Source of the DNA: Ensifer adhaerens
GTDB lineage: Bacteria; Pseudomonadota; Alphaproteobacteria; Rhizobiales; Rhizobiaceae
Assembly (NCBI RefSeq): GCF_002940685.1
Contig: NZ_PNFP01000010.1
Span: forward strand, 1-64,000
Reading direction: 5' to 3'
Length of the DNA stretch: 64,000 bases
Positions 47,324 to 56,049 of this stretch are shown here, piece after piece. A program made the translations under genes and the position numbers. Numbering within the stretch: position 1 is the first letter of the stretch; each line of letters begins with the position of its first letter. The notes under the pieces are model-generated. The model was not told the origin of the DNA. It searched no databases and saw only the letters and a program-made list of their open reading frames with translations.

Positions 47324-47686
47324 ATGGAATTGAGAGAACTCGGGAAGAAGGATGGCGCCGGCCATCAGCCACGCATCTGCCTCGGCAAGGCGTCAGACAC
47401 TCTGGCCTCCGTATGCCTCACCGCGCCGGACAAGACCGGCGACCTCAGGGATCAGTCGCTTCAGATCCTCACCGCCATCGAAGAGTACTTCGAGAGCGTC
47501 GGCTCGTCGCGCAAGCAGATCCTGATGGTGCAGGTCTGGCTGTTCGACATCAGCGAATACCCGGCGTTTTGCGAACTTTGGAACGAGTGGATCGATCCGG
47601 AAGGCGTACCCGCCCTTTCCGTCGTGACCGGACATGCAGCGCGTCGCGACTGCGCGGTGGAAATCCGCGCCTACGCCGCGTGCTGA
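47324..47686 (+). CDS. RidA (YjgF/YER057c/UK114) family protein 2
   Basis: A 120-residue RidA-fold protein, paralogous to its neighbour. The key Arg position reads Leu (L98 in PALSVV), while the Glu is kept (E113 in AVEIRAY). Rid subfamilies that lack this Arg have no RidA-type imine deaminase activity, so this copy probably has a different role or forms mixed trimers with RidA 1. GAAGGAG precedes the ATG. Confidence 0.87.
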   Translation: MELRELGKKDGAGHQPRICLGKASDTLASVCLTAPDKTGDLRDQSLQILTAIEEYFESVGSSRKQILMVQVWLFDISEYPAFCELWNEWIDPEGVPALSVVTGHAARRDCAVEIRAYAAC

Positions 47687-47718
47687 CCTGGAAATAAAAC
47701 GTCGATCTGGAGGCGAAC

Positions 47719-49509
47719 GTGACTGAAGACCTGCTCAGGATTTCCGATCTCGCGGTGAAGTTCCGCGGAACGCCGGACGGCGCGCTCGCCGTCAAGGGCA
47801 TCGATCTTGCCATCGGCCGCGGCGAGGTCGTCGCGATCGTCGGCGAATCCGGATCGGGAAAATCGGTCACGGCCAAATCCATCATGCGGCTCGTCGAATA
47901 CATGGGTGCGGAGATCGTCGGCGGACGCGCCGCTCTCAGCGAGAAATCGGGCGGTTCGATCGATCTCCTCACCCTTGACGAGACCCGCATGCAGGGGTTG
48001 CGGGGCGACCGGATCGCGATGATTTTCCAGGAGCCGATGACTTCGCTCAATCCCGTGCTGACCATCGGTCAGCAATTGTCCGAGGTCGTCGTCAAACATC
48101 GCAAGATCGGCCGGGCGGAGGCCGACGGGATTGCGCTCAATGCCTTGCAGCAGGTGCGCATCCCCGAGCCCGAGCGCCGGCTGAGGCAATATCCGCACGA
48201 ATTGTCGGGCGGCATGCGCCAGCGCGTCATGATCGCCATGGCGATCCTGTGCAAGCCGGACCTGTTGATCGCCGACGAGCCGACGACGGCGTTGGACGTC
48301 ACGGTGCAGGCCGAGATTCTGGAGCTGCTGAAGGTCATCCAACGCGAGACCGGCATGGCCATCCTGCTGATCACCCATGACATGGGCGTCGTGGCCGAGA
48401 TCGCCGACAAGGTGGTCGTCATGCTGAAGGGCGAGGTGGTGGAGAGCGGCGAGATCCACGCGATCTTCAACGCGCCGAAGCACGAATACACACGCCGCCT
48501 GCTCGACGCCGCGCCAAAGCTTCAGGCCCGGCAGGAAGGCTCTGACCAAAAGGAACGTGCTGCGGAGACGCCGGCAGCGCAGGACAAGGACGACGCGAAC
48601 GTCGTGCTCAGTGTGCGCAACCTCGTCACGCGCTTTGCCGTTCGGCAAGGCATGTTCCAGCGCGTCGTCGCCAATGTCCATGCGGTCGAGGGCGTGTCCT
48701 TCGATCTGCGCGAGAAGGAGACCCTGTCGCTGGTGGGGGAGAGCGGCTGCGGAAAATCGACGACCGGCAAGAGCATCATGCGGCTCATCCGACCCAACGG
48801 CGGCGAGGTCCTGCTCCAGGGACGCAATCTGGAGGGCGTTGGCGCATCCGAAATGATCGAGATGCGCAAACGCATCCAGATGGTGTTCCAGGATCCCTAC
48901 GCATCGCTCAATCCCCGCATGTCGGTGGAGCAGATCGTGGCCGAGCCGCTGCGCATTCACCGCGTCGGTAGCCCCTCGGAGATCCGGGACCGGGTCCATG
49001 GCCTGCTTGAACGCGTCGGGCTCACCCGGGCGCAGGCGAGCCTCTATCCGCATCAGTTTTCGGGTGGCCAGCGCCAACGCATCTGCATCGCCCGCGCTCT
49101 GGCCCTCAATCCGAAGGTGATCATCGCCGACGAGCCGGTCTCGGCGCTCGACGTGTCGATCCAGGGGCAGATCCTCGATCTGCTTGCGGAGATCCAGGAG
49201 GAGTTTTCGATTTCCGTCCTGTTCATTTCCCACGACATGGCCGTGGTCGAGCGCGTCAGCGACCGCATCGCGGTCATGTATCTCGGTGAAATCATCGAGA
49301 TCGGACCACGCGACGCCGTCCTCGGCTCGCCGGCACATCCCTATACGCAGAGACTTTTGTCCGCCGTGCCGATCGTGCATCCGGATCAGCGTCGCAACCG
49401 AACGCTCGGTGCACGGGAGCTGCGCAGTCCGATCCGTCCGCCCGGCTATGTGCATGAGACGCCGCCCTTGAAGGCTGTGGGTTTCGAGCACTACGCGCGA
49501 ATGGCGTAG
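47719..49509 (+). CDS. ABC transporter ATPase, fused DppD-DppF type
   Basis: A 596-residue protein carrying two complete NBDs. NBD1 has Walker A GESGSGKSV, signature LSGGMRQRV and Walker B LLIADEPTTALD. NBD2 has GESGCGKST, FSGGQRQRI and VIIADEPVSALD. Both are intact, unlike the sugar ATPase at 30658. The C-terminus VPIVHPDQRRN is the oligopeptide-type extension. The GTG start follows GGAGG. It is the last gene of the operon and energises uptake. Confidence 0.93.
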   Translation: MTEDLLRISDLAVKFRGTPDGALAVKGIDLAIGRGEVVAIVGESGSGKSVTAKSIMRLVEYMGAEIVGGRAALSEKSGGSIDLLTLDETRMQGLRGDRIAMIFQEPMTSLNPVLTIGQQLSEVVVKHRKIGRAEADGIALNALQQVRIPEPERRLRQYPHELSGGMRQRVMIAMAILCKPDLLIADEPTTALDVTVQAEILELLKVIQRETGMAILLITHDMGVVAEIADKVVVMLKGEVVESGEIHAIFNAPKHEYTRRLLDAAPKLQARQEGSDQKERAAETPAAQDKDDANVVLSVRNLVTRFAVRQGMFQRVVANVHAVEGVSFDLREKETLSLVGESGCGKSTTGKSIMRLIRPNGGEVLLQGRNLEGVGASEMIEMRKRIQMVFQDPYASLNPRMSVEQIVAEPLRIHRVGSPSEIRDRVHGLLERVGLTRAQASLYPHQFSGGQRQRICIARALALNPKVIIADEPVSALDVSIQGQILDLLAEIQEEFSISVLFISHDMAVVERVSDRIAVMYLGEIIEIGPRDAVLGSPAHPYTQRLLSAVPIVHPDQRRNRTLGARELRSPIRPPGYVHETPPLKAVGFEHYARMA

Positions 49510-49619
49510 GTGGGTTTTACCCCGGGATAGCGGGGCGTGCCGTCCGGATGCCCATTCAACACGCCCTGGTTCGGGCTGATCGCCCGTTCCAGCAAAGAAT
49601 ACGACGACAGGAAAAACTC

Positions 49620-50798
49620 ATGCAGAGCCAGGGCAGGTTGCGTTGGATCTTTTTGATCGCCGTGGCGGCCATCGGTCTCAATCTTCGTCCATTCATCGCA
49701 AGTGTCGGGCCCCTGGCCGAGAACATTCACGCAGAAACAGGTCTCGGCTCCTATGGGCTGGCGATGCTGACATTTCTGCCGATGTTGCTGATGGGATGTT
49801 TCGCATTCCTTGGCCCGGGCCTGGAACGGCTCGCCGGCACCCGCCCGGTGGTTCTGTCGGCGCTTGCGACGATCAGCCTCGGGACGCTTATGCGCGTCTT
49901 CGTTCCCAACGGCTGGACGATGGTGGCAACCGCTGCGGTGATCGGGGTTGGCGTTGCTGTCATTCAGGCGGTTTTTCCCGGCATCATCAAGCGCGAGTTT
50001 CCCGATCAGGCGGGACCGATCGCAGGGCTCTACTCGGCCATGCTGCTCGGGGGCGGGGCATTGGGGGCCCAGGCGTCGCCTGTTATCGCGGACTTGACCC
50101 AAAGCTGGCGCGCGGGACTGGGTTCGCTGGCCGCGATCGGCTTTGCCGCCCTTGCCGTTGCTTGGATCGGGCTTCCCAACGGCGGCCATCGGAAACCGGA
50201 CAGCAATCTCGTCAGGAGCTTGCTCGCCAAGCCGCGTGCCTGGCTGCTCATGGCGTTCTTCGGTCTGGTCAATGGCGGCTATACGTCGGTGGTGGTCTGG
50301 CTCGCTCCGCACTACCAGCAGCTTGGCTGGGGTGCATCGGCGAGCGGCAGCCTGCTGGCGGTCATGGCGATATTCCAGGCCATCGCGGCGCTCTGCCTGC
50401 CGCTGCTGGCGTGCCGCAGCGGGACGGACCGCCGGCCGTGGCTGTGGCTGACGCTCGGGTGCCAGTTCGCGGGCTTTGCCGGTTTTGCGTTCGCGCCTCA
50501 TGCCGCGCCCTTCGTTTTCGTGGCGATGGTCGGCGTCGGGCTGGGTGGCTGCTTCGCCCTGTCGATGGTGGTCGCGCTCGACCATCTGGCGGATCCCGCC
50601 CAGGCAACCGCTTTGTCGGCGGTGATGCAGGGCGGCGGGTTTCTGCTGGCAGCGTTGCCGCCGATGATCGTGTCGGCACTCCATGACCTGACCGGGAGCT
50701 TTGCCACCGGCTGGAAATGGCACCTGGGGTGCATCGTCGTTGCGGCGGCGCTGACCGCGCGCCTCTCGCCGCGCGGATATGCGGCTGCCGCGCCGTAA
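49620..50798 (+). CDS. MFS transporter, CynX/NimT (cyanate transporter) type
   Basis: A 392-residue protein with about twelve hydrophobic segments. The first helix IGLNLRPFIASVGPLAENI is the CynX/NimT hallmark (N-x-R-P). LGPGLERLAGTRPVVL and the later GLVNGGYTSVVVWLAPHYQQ also match. The ATG at 49620 is preceded by AGGAAAAA. It lies 110 bp after the peptide-type ABC operon on the same strand and may export or import a related compound. Confidence 0.86.
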   Translation: MQSQGRLRWIFLIAVAAIGLNLRPFIASVGPLAENIHAETGLGSYGLAMLTFLPMLLMGCFAFLGPGLERLAGTRPVVLSALATISLGTLMRVFVPNGWTMVATAAVIGVGVAVIQAVFPGIIKREFPDQAGPIAGLYSAMLLGGGALGAQASPVIADLTQSWRAGLGSLAAIGFAALAVAWIGLPNGGHRKPDSNLVRSLLAKPRAWLLMAFFGLVNGGYTSVVVWLAPHYQQLGWGASASGSLLAVMAIFQAIAALCLPLLACRSGTDRRPWLWLTLGCQFAGFAGFAFAPHAAPFVFVAMVGVGLGGCFALSMVVALDHLADPAQATALSAVMQGGGFLLAALPPMIVSALHDLTGSFATGWKWHLGCIVVAAALTARLSPRGYAAAAP

Positions 50799-50906
50799 GC
50801 GCCACGCCTGTTGGTTCGGGCCCAGGCGACACGGGCGGAGACGGCATGACGGCGATCTCATCCCCGCGCCCGGCCCGTCGCGCAGGATGCGGGATTTCCG
50901 CTGGCG

Positions 50907-51671
50907 TCAGAGCGCCCGGCCGCCGTCGACCTGGATGATGTGGCCCGTCGAGAAACCGAGCAACGTCGCGCTCGCCAGGATGGCGGCGGCAATGTCGTCG
51001 ACTTCGCCGATGCGGCCGAGCGGGGTCGAGGCCGCGACCTTGTCGTTGAAGTCCGAGCCTCGTCCGGGAACGAATTGCGTGTCGACGACACCAGGAGAGA
51101 CGGCCAGCACCCGGACTTCCGGTGCGAGAACGCGGGCAAGCGCCTTGGTCATCACGTCGATACCCGCCTTGGCTGCACAATAGGCGATGTTCGACCCGAC
51201 ACCGGTGAAGGCTGCGATCGACGAGATGGAGACGACGAGCCCGTCGCCCGACTTTTTCAGAAGCGGGGCAAAGGCGCGGATCGCCGCGAACTGGCTTCGC
51301 CAGTTCACCTTGAAGATGTCGTCGATCAGCTCATCCGTCAGCGCCTCGAGATCCCGATGGGCGATGGGCTTGGTGAAGCCCGCGGCATTGACCAGCACGT
51401 CGAGCCGTCCGAATTTCTCTTCGATGGCGCGGGCGAGGTCGCCAAGAGCGCTGGAATCGGTGATGTCGACGGCATAGCGCGCGTGACGTTCCGGGTTGGC
51501 AAAGGAAGAAAGTGCTGCATCCGCGCCCGTGGCACCCTGTTCGCCCGGCATATGGGTGATGAGCACCGTTGCCCCGGCGTCTGCGAAAAGGCGGCCGGTC
51601 GCGGCGCCGATCGCGCCGTTGCCGCCGATGACGAGAATTGTCTTTCCAACCAAGGACCGCGGATACGCCAT
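50907..51671 (-). CDS. SDR family oxidoreductase
   Basis: A 254-residue classical SDR. Cofactor motif GGNGAIG (residues ~16-22), NAAG in VLVNAAGFTKP, Ser in SISSIAAF, Y-x3-K in YCAAK, and C-terminal IIQVDGGRAL. The ATG at 51671 follows GGGAGGAA. Two perfect GCAATCGATTGC palindromes upstream match those of the ABC/dioxygenase operon, so the gene belongs to the LacI regulon and probably oxidises or reduces an intermediate of that pathway. Confidence 0.9.
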   Translation of the reverse strand: MAYPRSLVGKTILVIGGNGAIGAATGRLFADAGATVLITHMPGEQGATGADAALSSFANPERHARYAVDITDSSALGDLARAIEEKFGRLDVLVNAAGFTKPIAHRDLEALTDELIDDIFKVNWRSQFAAIRAFAPLLKKSGDGLVVSISSIAAFTGVGSNIAYCAAKAGIDVMTKALARVLAPEVRVLAVSPGVVDTQFVPGRGSDFNDKVAASTPLGRIGEVDDIAAAILASATLLGFSTGHIIQVDGGRAL

Positions 51672-51755
51672 AAGTTCCTCCCTCTTGACGCGATGTCTTT
51701 TCAGCCGGCGGGAACGCCGCCCTGCAATTGCCGGCCAACCGGAGACGACCTTAGG

Positions 51756-51791
51756 GCAATCGATTGCATAAAACAATGGGCAATCGATTGC
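51756..51791. promoter_or_regulatory. Two perfect LacI-type operators upstream of the SDR gene
   Basis: GCAATCGATTGC occurs at 51756-51767 and at 51780-51791, each a perfect 12-bp palindrome, spaced 24 bp centre to centre. The CG-centred form is typical of LacI-family sites, and the same consensus recurs before the divergent operon at 52974-53157. Confidence 0.8.
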
Positions 51792-51890
51792 ATGATCGGG
51801 AGTGTCGAATGCTGCGGGCAAGACCGGGGAAAGCGGGCGAGATGAAGCCAAAGCCGCTGACGGCTGGCGACCTGATGGCAGAGGGGCCTG

Positions 51891-52931
51891 TCAGCGCCGC
51901 TGCGCTGCCACCGGCCCCGTGCTTTCGCGTTCCAGGAGCTCCACCGGCAGCACCGTCTCGAGCGGAATGTCGTCGTCTGCGCCGGCGTTCATGAGGCGCA
52001 GCAGGATCGAGGCGGCAGTAATGCCCGCGTCATACTGCTGGATGCGGACGGTCGTGAGCCGCGGACGGGCCAGTTGCAAGAACGGCATGTCGTTGAAGCC
52101 GCTGACCGAAATGTCCGACGGGCAGTCGAGGCCATTCTCGCGCAGCACGTCGATGCAGCCGAGCGCCAGCCGGTCGTTTGCGCAGAGCACCGCGGTGAAA
52201 TCGTGTCCGGAGGTGAGCAGATCGCGCGTGCAACGGGCGCCTTCGTCCTCGTCGAAGCGTATGGCGGTGACGATGAGTTGCGGATCGATCTCGATCGACA
52301 TTCTCTCGGCGGCGTTGCGAAAGGCCGCCAGGCGCAACTGGCCTGTCGACAGATCCTGCGGCCCGGCCAGATGCGCGATCCGCCGGTGGCCGAGCTTCGT
52401 CAGGTGGCGCAGCATCTCGCAGATGCCCATGTCCTCGTCATTGATGACATAGGGGATGTTCGAGTTCTCCACGCGCCGGTTAAGCGTCACCACCGACAGG
52501 CCGTCCTGCGCCGCCTTGGCGATCGACGGGTCGCTTCTGAGCACGGCGGCATGAATGACACCGTCGACGCCGCGGTCGCGCAACACTTCGAGAAGGCGAA
52601 TTTCGCGCTCGCGCTCGCTGTCCGTGTTGACGATGATCGAGGCATAGCCGAGCGGTTCCAGAACACTTTCGATCCCGCGCAGGATCGGTGGGAAAATCGG
52701 GTTGGTGATATCCGGGATGACGACGCCGACGGTCATCGTGCGGTTGGTGCGAAGCCCGAAGGCAATGCGGTTGGGGCGATAGTCCAGGCGTTCCGCCGCC
52801 GCCTGGATCTTCGCCACGACCTCTGGTGTGATGCTCTTTCGCTCGGTCGGGTCAAGGGCGCGCGATACGGTCGACACATGGACGCCGGTCGCGCGCGCAA
52901 TGTCCTTCAGCGTGGTTCGTTTCTTCTGCAT
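51891..52931 (-). CDS. LacI family transcriptional regulator
   Basis: A 346-residue repressor. The N-terminal HTH is TTLKDIARATGVHVSTVSRA (residues 6-25), with the hinge helix leading to RPNRIAFGLR. The sugar-binding-like effector domain starts VGVVIPDITNPIFPPILRGI. It is divergent from the ABC/dioxygenase operon and upstream of the SDR gene, with CG-centred palindromes before all three. Effectors of LacI proteins are usually sugars; an aromatic acid or pathway intermediate would be unusual but is suggested by the neighbourhood. Confidence 0.93.
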   Translation of the reverse strand: MQKKRTTLKDIARATGVHVSTVSRALDPTERKSITPEVVAKIQAAAERLDYRPNRIAFGLRTNRTMTVGVVIPDITNPIFPPILRGIESVLEPLGYASIIVNTDSEREREIRLLEVLRDRGVDGVIHAAVLRSDPSIAKAAQDGLSVVTLNRRVENSNIPYVINDEDMGICEMLRHLTKLGHRRIAHLAGPQDLSTGQLRLAAFRNAAERMSIEIDPQLIVTAIRFDEDEGARCTRDLLTSGHDFTAVLCANDRLALGCIDVLRENGLDCPSDISVSGFNDMPFLQLARPRLTTVRIQQYDAGITAASILLRLMNAGADDDIPLETVLPVELLERESTGPVAAQRR

Positions 52932-52973
52932 GTGTCACCTCTCGCCTCCATTTAAAATCTTGCCGGAGGTTTT

Positions 52974-53157
52974 GCAATCGTTCGCATGGATGCTTGACAA
53001 AGCGCAAACGGTGCGCATAATCGCCAATGTGCAATCGTTTGCATATTCAGTTTGCGGCAGGGCGGTTGAGGAGCTGGCCTGCCGTCGATCGAACAGTGCG
53101 GAAGTGGCGTCCGGCGTGGCCGGGCGATTTGTTTTTCGCTCCAATGCAAACGATTGC
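52974..53157 (+). promoter_or_regulatory. Promoter and four LacI-type operators of the HAAT/dioxygenase operon
   Basis: Sites: GCAATCGTTCGC (52974-52985), GCAAACGGTGCG (53004-53015, degenerate right half), GCAATCGTTTGC (53031-53042) and GCAAACGATTGC (53146-53157). TTGACA (52994-52999), 16-bp spacer and CATAAT (53016-53021) form a strong promoter with the second site in its spacer. The first site lies 43 bp before the LacI start, so autoregulation is likely too. Confidence 0.75.
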
Positions 53158-53182
53158 GCGCAACTGTCTGGGAGGAGACAAA

Positions 53183-54466
53183 ATGGGAATCAATCGGCTG
53201 ATCGCGGCAGCAACCGTCAGTGTGCTTTCGGCAAGCACCGTTGCGAGCGCTGCGGAAACAATACGGATCGGCGCATCGTTGCCGATTACCGGTGGCCTTT
53301 CGGTCAGCGGCGAAAAGCACAAGCGGGGCTACGAGCTCTGCAACAAGCTGATCAATGAGGCAGGCGGCATCCTCGGCAAGCAGGTGGAATTGATCGTCAG
53401 CGACAATCGCTCCGACCCTGCGACGGCCATCAACCAGTACGAACGCTTCATCAACGTCGACAAGGTCGACGCCGTCTACGGCACGTTCTCGAGCCGCCTG
53501 ACCTTTCCGGTCGGCAATGTTCTGTCCAAATACAACATGGTGCACCCGGTACCCTCGGGCGGAGCGCTCCGGATCTATGCCCAGGGCTACAAGAACCTCT
53601 TCTATTTCCAGGTCAATGCCGCCGAATACACCGGCAAGGACGTGATCGGTCTTCTGAAGGAGGTCAAGGATCCGGCGGATGCGCCGAAGACCGTCGCCGT
53701 CGTCCACGCGGACGACTTCTTCGCCAACGCGATCGCCACCGGCCTGCTCGGCCAGAAGGTGATCGACCCGGCGAACGACAAGGAAATCGCCGACCTCGCG
53801 CCAGGCTACTTCAAGGAAGCCGGCATCGAGGTGGTGATGGAGGAGAAGTGGCCTGAAGAAGGCTTCAACGACTGGCTGAACCTCGCAAACTCGATCAAGC
53901 GCTCCGGCGCGGAAATGATCGTCGGTCTGACGGCTTCGGCGGAGGAAGCCGTCCAGCTCATGCGGTCGCTGAAAACCGTCGGCGCCTCGGCGAAACTCGT
54001 CTATCTCAGCCAGGGCGCGCAGACGGAGTTCATCGAGGGTGTCGGCAACGATGCGGCCGACGGTGTCGTCATCCACACCACCTGGCACAAGGATGTTCCC
54101 TTCAAGAGCACGCTCGCCGGCAAGCCCTTCGGCAACGCGGATTTCGTGAAGGCGTTTGAAGCCGAATACGGCGTCGAGCCGGATGAGGACAGCGCCATTC
54201 CCTTCGCCGTCTGCCAGGGCATCGAGCAGGCCATGGTTGGCGCCGGCACCACGGATAACGCCAAGATGGGCGAATGGCTGCACGCCCGCACCAAGGAACA
54301 GCCTGTCCAGACCGTGCTCGGCGACTTCAGCTGGGACGATCTCGGCCTGCCCGTCGACAAGTCGCACATCATGACGCAGTGGCAGGATGGCAAGCTGACC
54401 TTCGTCTACCCGACCGGCCAGTTCGAGGGCATCGTGCCCTTCCGCTATCCCAAGTCCGGTTTCTGA
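53183..54466 (+). CDS. HAAT-type ABC substrate-binding protein (LivJ/Peripla_BP_6)
   Basis: A 427-residue exported protein: signal peptide (residues 1-24, ending SAAE), then the bilobal fold with IRIGASLPITGGLSVSGEKH, INEAGGILGKQVELIVSDN and NQYERFINVDKVDAVYGTFS. Members bind branched-chain amino acids, amides or aromatic acids. GGGAGGAG precedes the ATG, and an operator lies 26 bp upstream. As first gene of a catabolic operon, its ligand is probably the aromatic growth substrate. Confidence 0.92.
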   Translation: MGINRLIAAATVSVLSASTVASAAETIRIGASLPITGGLSVSGEKHKRGYELCNKLINEAGGILGKQVELIVSDNRSDPATAINQYERFINVDKVDAVYGTFSSRLTFPVGNVLSKYNMVHPVPSGGALRIYAQGYKNLFYFQVNAAEYTGKDVIGLLKEVKDPADAPKTVAVVHADDFFANAIATGLLGQKVIDPANDKEIADLAPGYFKEAGIEVVMEEKWPEEGFNDWLNLANSIKRSGAEMIVGLTASAEEAVQLMRSLKTVGASAKLVYLSQGAQTEFIEGVGNDAADGVVIHTTWHKDVPFKSTLAGKPFGNADFVKAFEAEYGVEPDEDSAIPFAVCQGIEQAMVGAGTTDNAKMGEWLHARTKEQPVQTVLGDFSWDDLGLPVDKSHIMTQWQDGKLTFVYPTGQFEGIVPFRYPKSGF

Positions 54467-54483
54467 TCGATTGCGCGGAAGGG

Positions 54484-54513
54484 GGAGGGCGTTTCGCCTG
54501 CGAGGCGCCCTCC
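54484..54513 (+). promoter_or_regulatory. Stem-loop after the binding-protein gene
   Basis: GGAGGGCG (54484-54491) pairs with CGCCCTCC (54506-54513), loop of 14. It lies in the 97-bp gap before the ATPase gene and has no T-run, consistent with a 3' stabiliser of the binding-protein mRNA. Confidence 0.6.
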
Positions 54514-54563
54514 GATCAGCAGGCATCTATCTACCCAGATTCTAGTACAAGGAGATCGCGCGG

Positions 54564-55310
54564 ATGCTCGAGGTTAAGAACCTGTGCAAGCACTACGGCG
54601 GAATTCGTGCCGTGGACGGCGCAAGCTTCAAGGTCGAGAAAGGCTCGATCACGGCACTCATCGGCCCGAACGGCGCCGGCAAGACCACGGCCTTCAACTG
54701 CATCAGCCGCACCGTCGTTCCGACCTCGGGCGAGGTTTGGCTCGACGGGGAGCGGATCGACAATCTGCGCCCGCACAAGATCACGGCCAAGGGCCTCAGC
54801 CGGACCTTCCAGATCTCGCGCAACCTCGCCGACATGACGGTGCTCGAAAACGTGATCGTGCAGGCGCGCAGCCGCGGCTTTGCGGACCTGTTTCGGCCGG
54901 CGGTCTCGGCGGAGGAGCGGGACAAGGCGATGTCGATCCTCGATTTCCTCGGGATCACCCGCATCGCCTACGAGGACGGGCACAACCTTTCCTACGGTCA
55001 GAAGAAACTGATGGATCTGGCAGCGCTGTTGATGGCCGATCCGAAGATCATCCTGCTCGACGAGCCGGCCGGCGGCGTCAACCCGACGCTGCTCGAAGAG
55101 ATCGTCGGCCACATCCGGGCGCTCAACGCCAAGGGCCTGACGGTGCTGATCGTCGAACACAACATGGATCTGATCATGCGGCTTTCGCACCGCGTCGTCG
55201 TCATGGCGCACGGGCGGGTGATCTGCGACGGCACGCCCGACGTGGTGCGTCGCGATCCGCATGTGCTCGAAGCCTATCTGGGCGGCGTACTGGAAGAGGA
55301 AGCAGCCTGA
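54564..55310 (+). CDS. HAAT ABC transporter ATPase (LivG)
   Basis: A 248-residue ATPase. Walker A GPNGAGKTT (residues ~34-42), LivG-type signature LSYGQKKLM, Walker B IILLDEPAGGVNP and the C-terminal LivG extension VVRRDPHVLEAYLGG. The stop overlaps the ATG of the next ATPase by one base (TGATG). Confidence 0.93.
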   Translation: MLEVKNLCKHYGGIRAVDGASFKVEKGSITALIGPNGAGKTTAFNCISRTVVPTSGEVWLDGERIDNLRPHKITAKGLSRTFQISRNLADMTVLENVIVQARSRGFADLFRPAVSAEERDKAMSILDFLGITRIAYEDGHNLSYGQKKLMDLAALLMADPKIILLDEPAGGVNPTLLEEIVGHIRALNAKGLTVLIVEHNMDLIMRLSHRVVVMAHGRVICDGTPDVVRRDPHVLEAYLGGVLEEEAA

Positions 55311-56038
55311 TGAGCGAACTCCTGCAAGTCACCAACATCACCGCCGGCTACGGCGACGGTCCGGCCATTCTCGATGGCGCGCGGCTGACGGTCGAGCCCG
55401 GCAAGGTCCACTGCATCATCGGTCCGAACGGCGCGGGCAAGTCGACGCTGCTGAAGGCGATCTGCGGCATGCTGACGATCCGCAAGGGCGATGTCGTCTT
55501 CAAGGGCGAGCGGCTGAACGGGCTGCGCCCCGACCAGATCCTGCGCAAGGGCATCTGTTTCGTGCCGCAGGAGCGCGCGCTGTTTCCGAAGATGACGGTG
55601 CGCGAGAACCTGCGCATGGGCGGGTACGTGCTCAGCGACACCAAACTGCGCGATCGCCGCATCGATGAAATCCTCGAGCGCTTCCCGGTGCTGCGCGAGC
55701 GCGCAGACCAGCATGCCGGAACCATGTCGGGCGGCCAGCAGCAGACGCTTGCGATGGCACGCACGCTGATCGTCAAGCCCGACATCGTCATGCTGGACGA
55801 GCCCTCGCTCGGGCTCGCGCCAAAGGTGGTCCAGGAGATGTTCGACATCATGAAGATGATGTCGCAGGAGGGCGTCACCGTGCTGCTCGTCGAGCAGAAC
55901 GCATTGATGGGCCTCAAGAATTCCGACTGGGGCGTTGTGCTCGACCTCGGCCGCACCCTCTTTGAAGGGCCGGCGGAAGCGGTTCTGGCGGACCCGCGCA
56001 TCCAGGAACTTTACCTCGGCGGCCGCAAGGTCGCGTAG
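55310..56038 (+). CDS. HAAT ABC transporter ATPase (LivF)
   Basis: A 242-residue ATPase. Walker A GPNGAGKST, LivF stretch CFVPQERALFPKMTVRENL, signature MSGGQQQTLAMAR, Walker B IVMLDEPSLGLAP. It forms a heterodimer with the preceding LivG-type subunit. Confidence 0.93.
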   Translation: MSELLQVTNITAGYGDGPAILDGARLTVEPGKVHCIIGPNGAGKSTLLKAICGMLTIRKGDVVFKGERLNGLRPDQILRKGICFVPQERALFPKMTVRENLRMGGYVLSDTKLRDRRIDEILERFPVLRERADQHAGTMSGGQQQTLAMARTLIVKPDIVMLDEPSLGLAPKVVQEMFDIMKMMSQEGVTVLLVEQNALMGLKNSDWGVVLDLGRTLFEGPAEAVLADPRIQELYLGGRKVA

Positions 56039-56049
56039 CGGAGGACACA

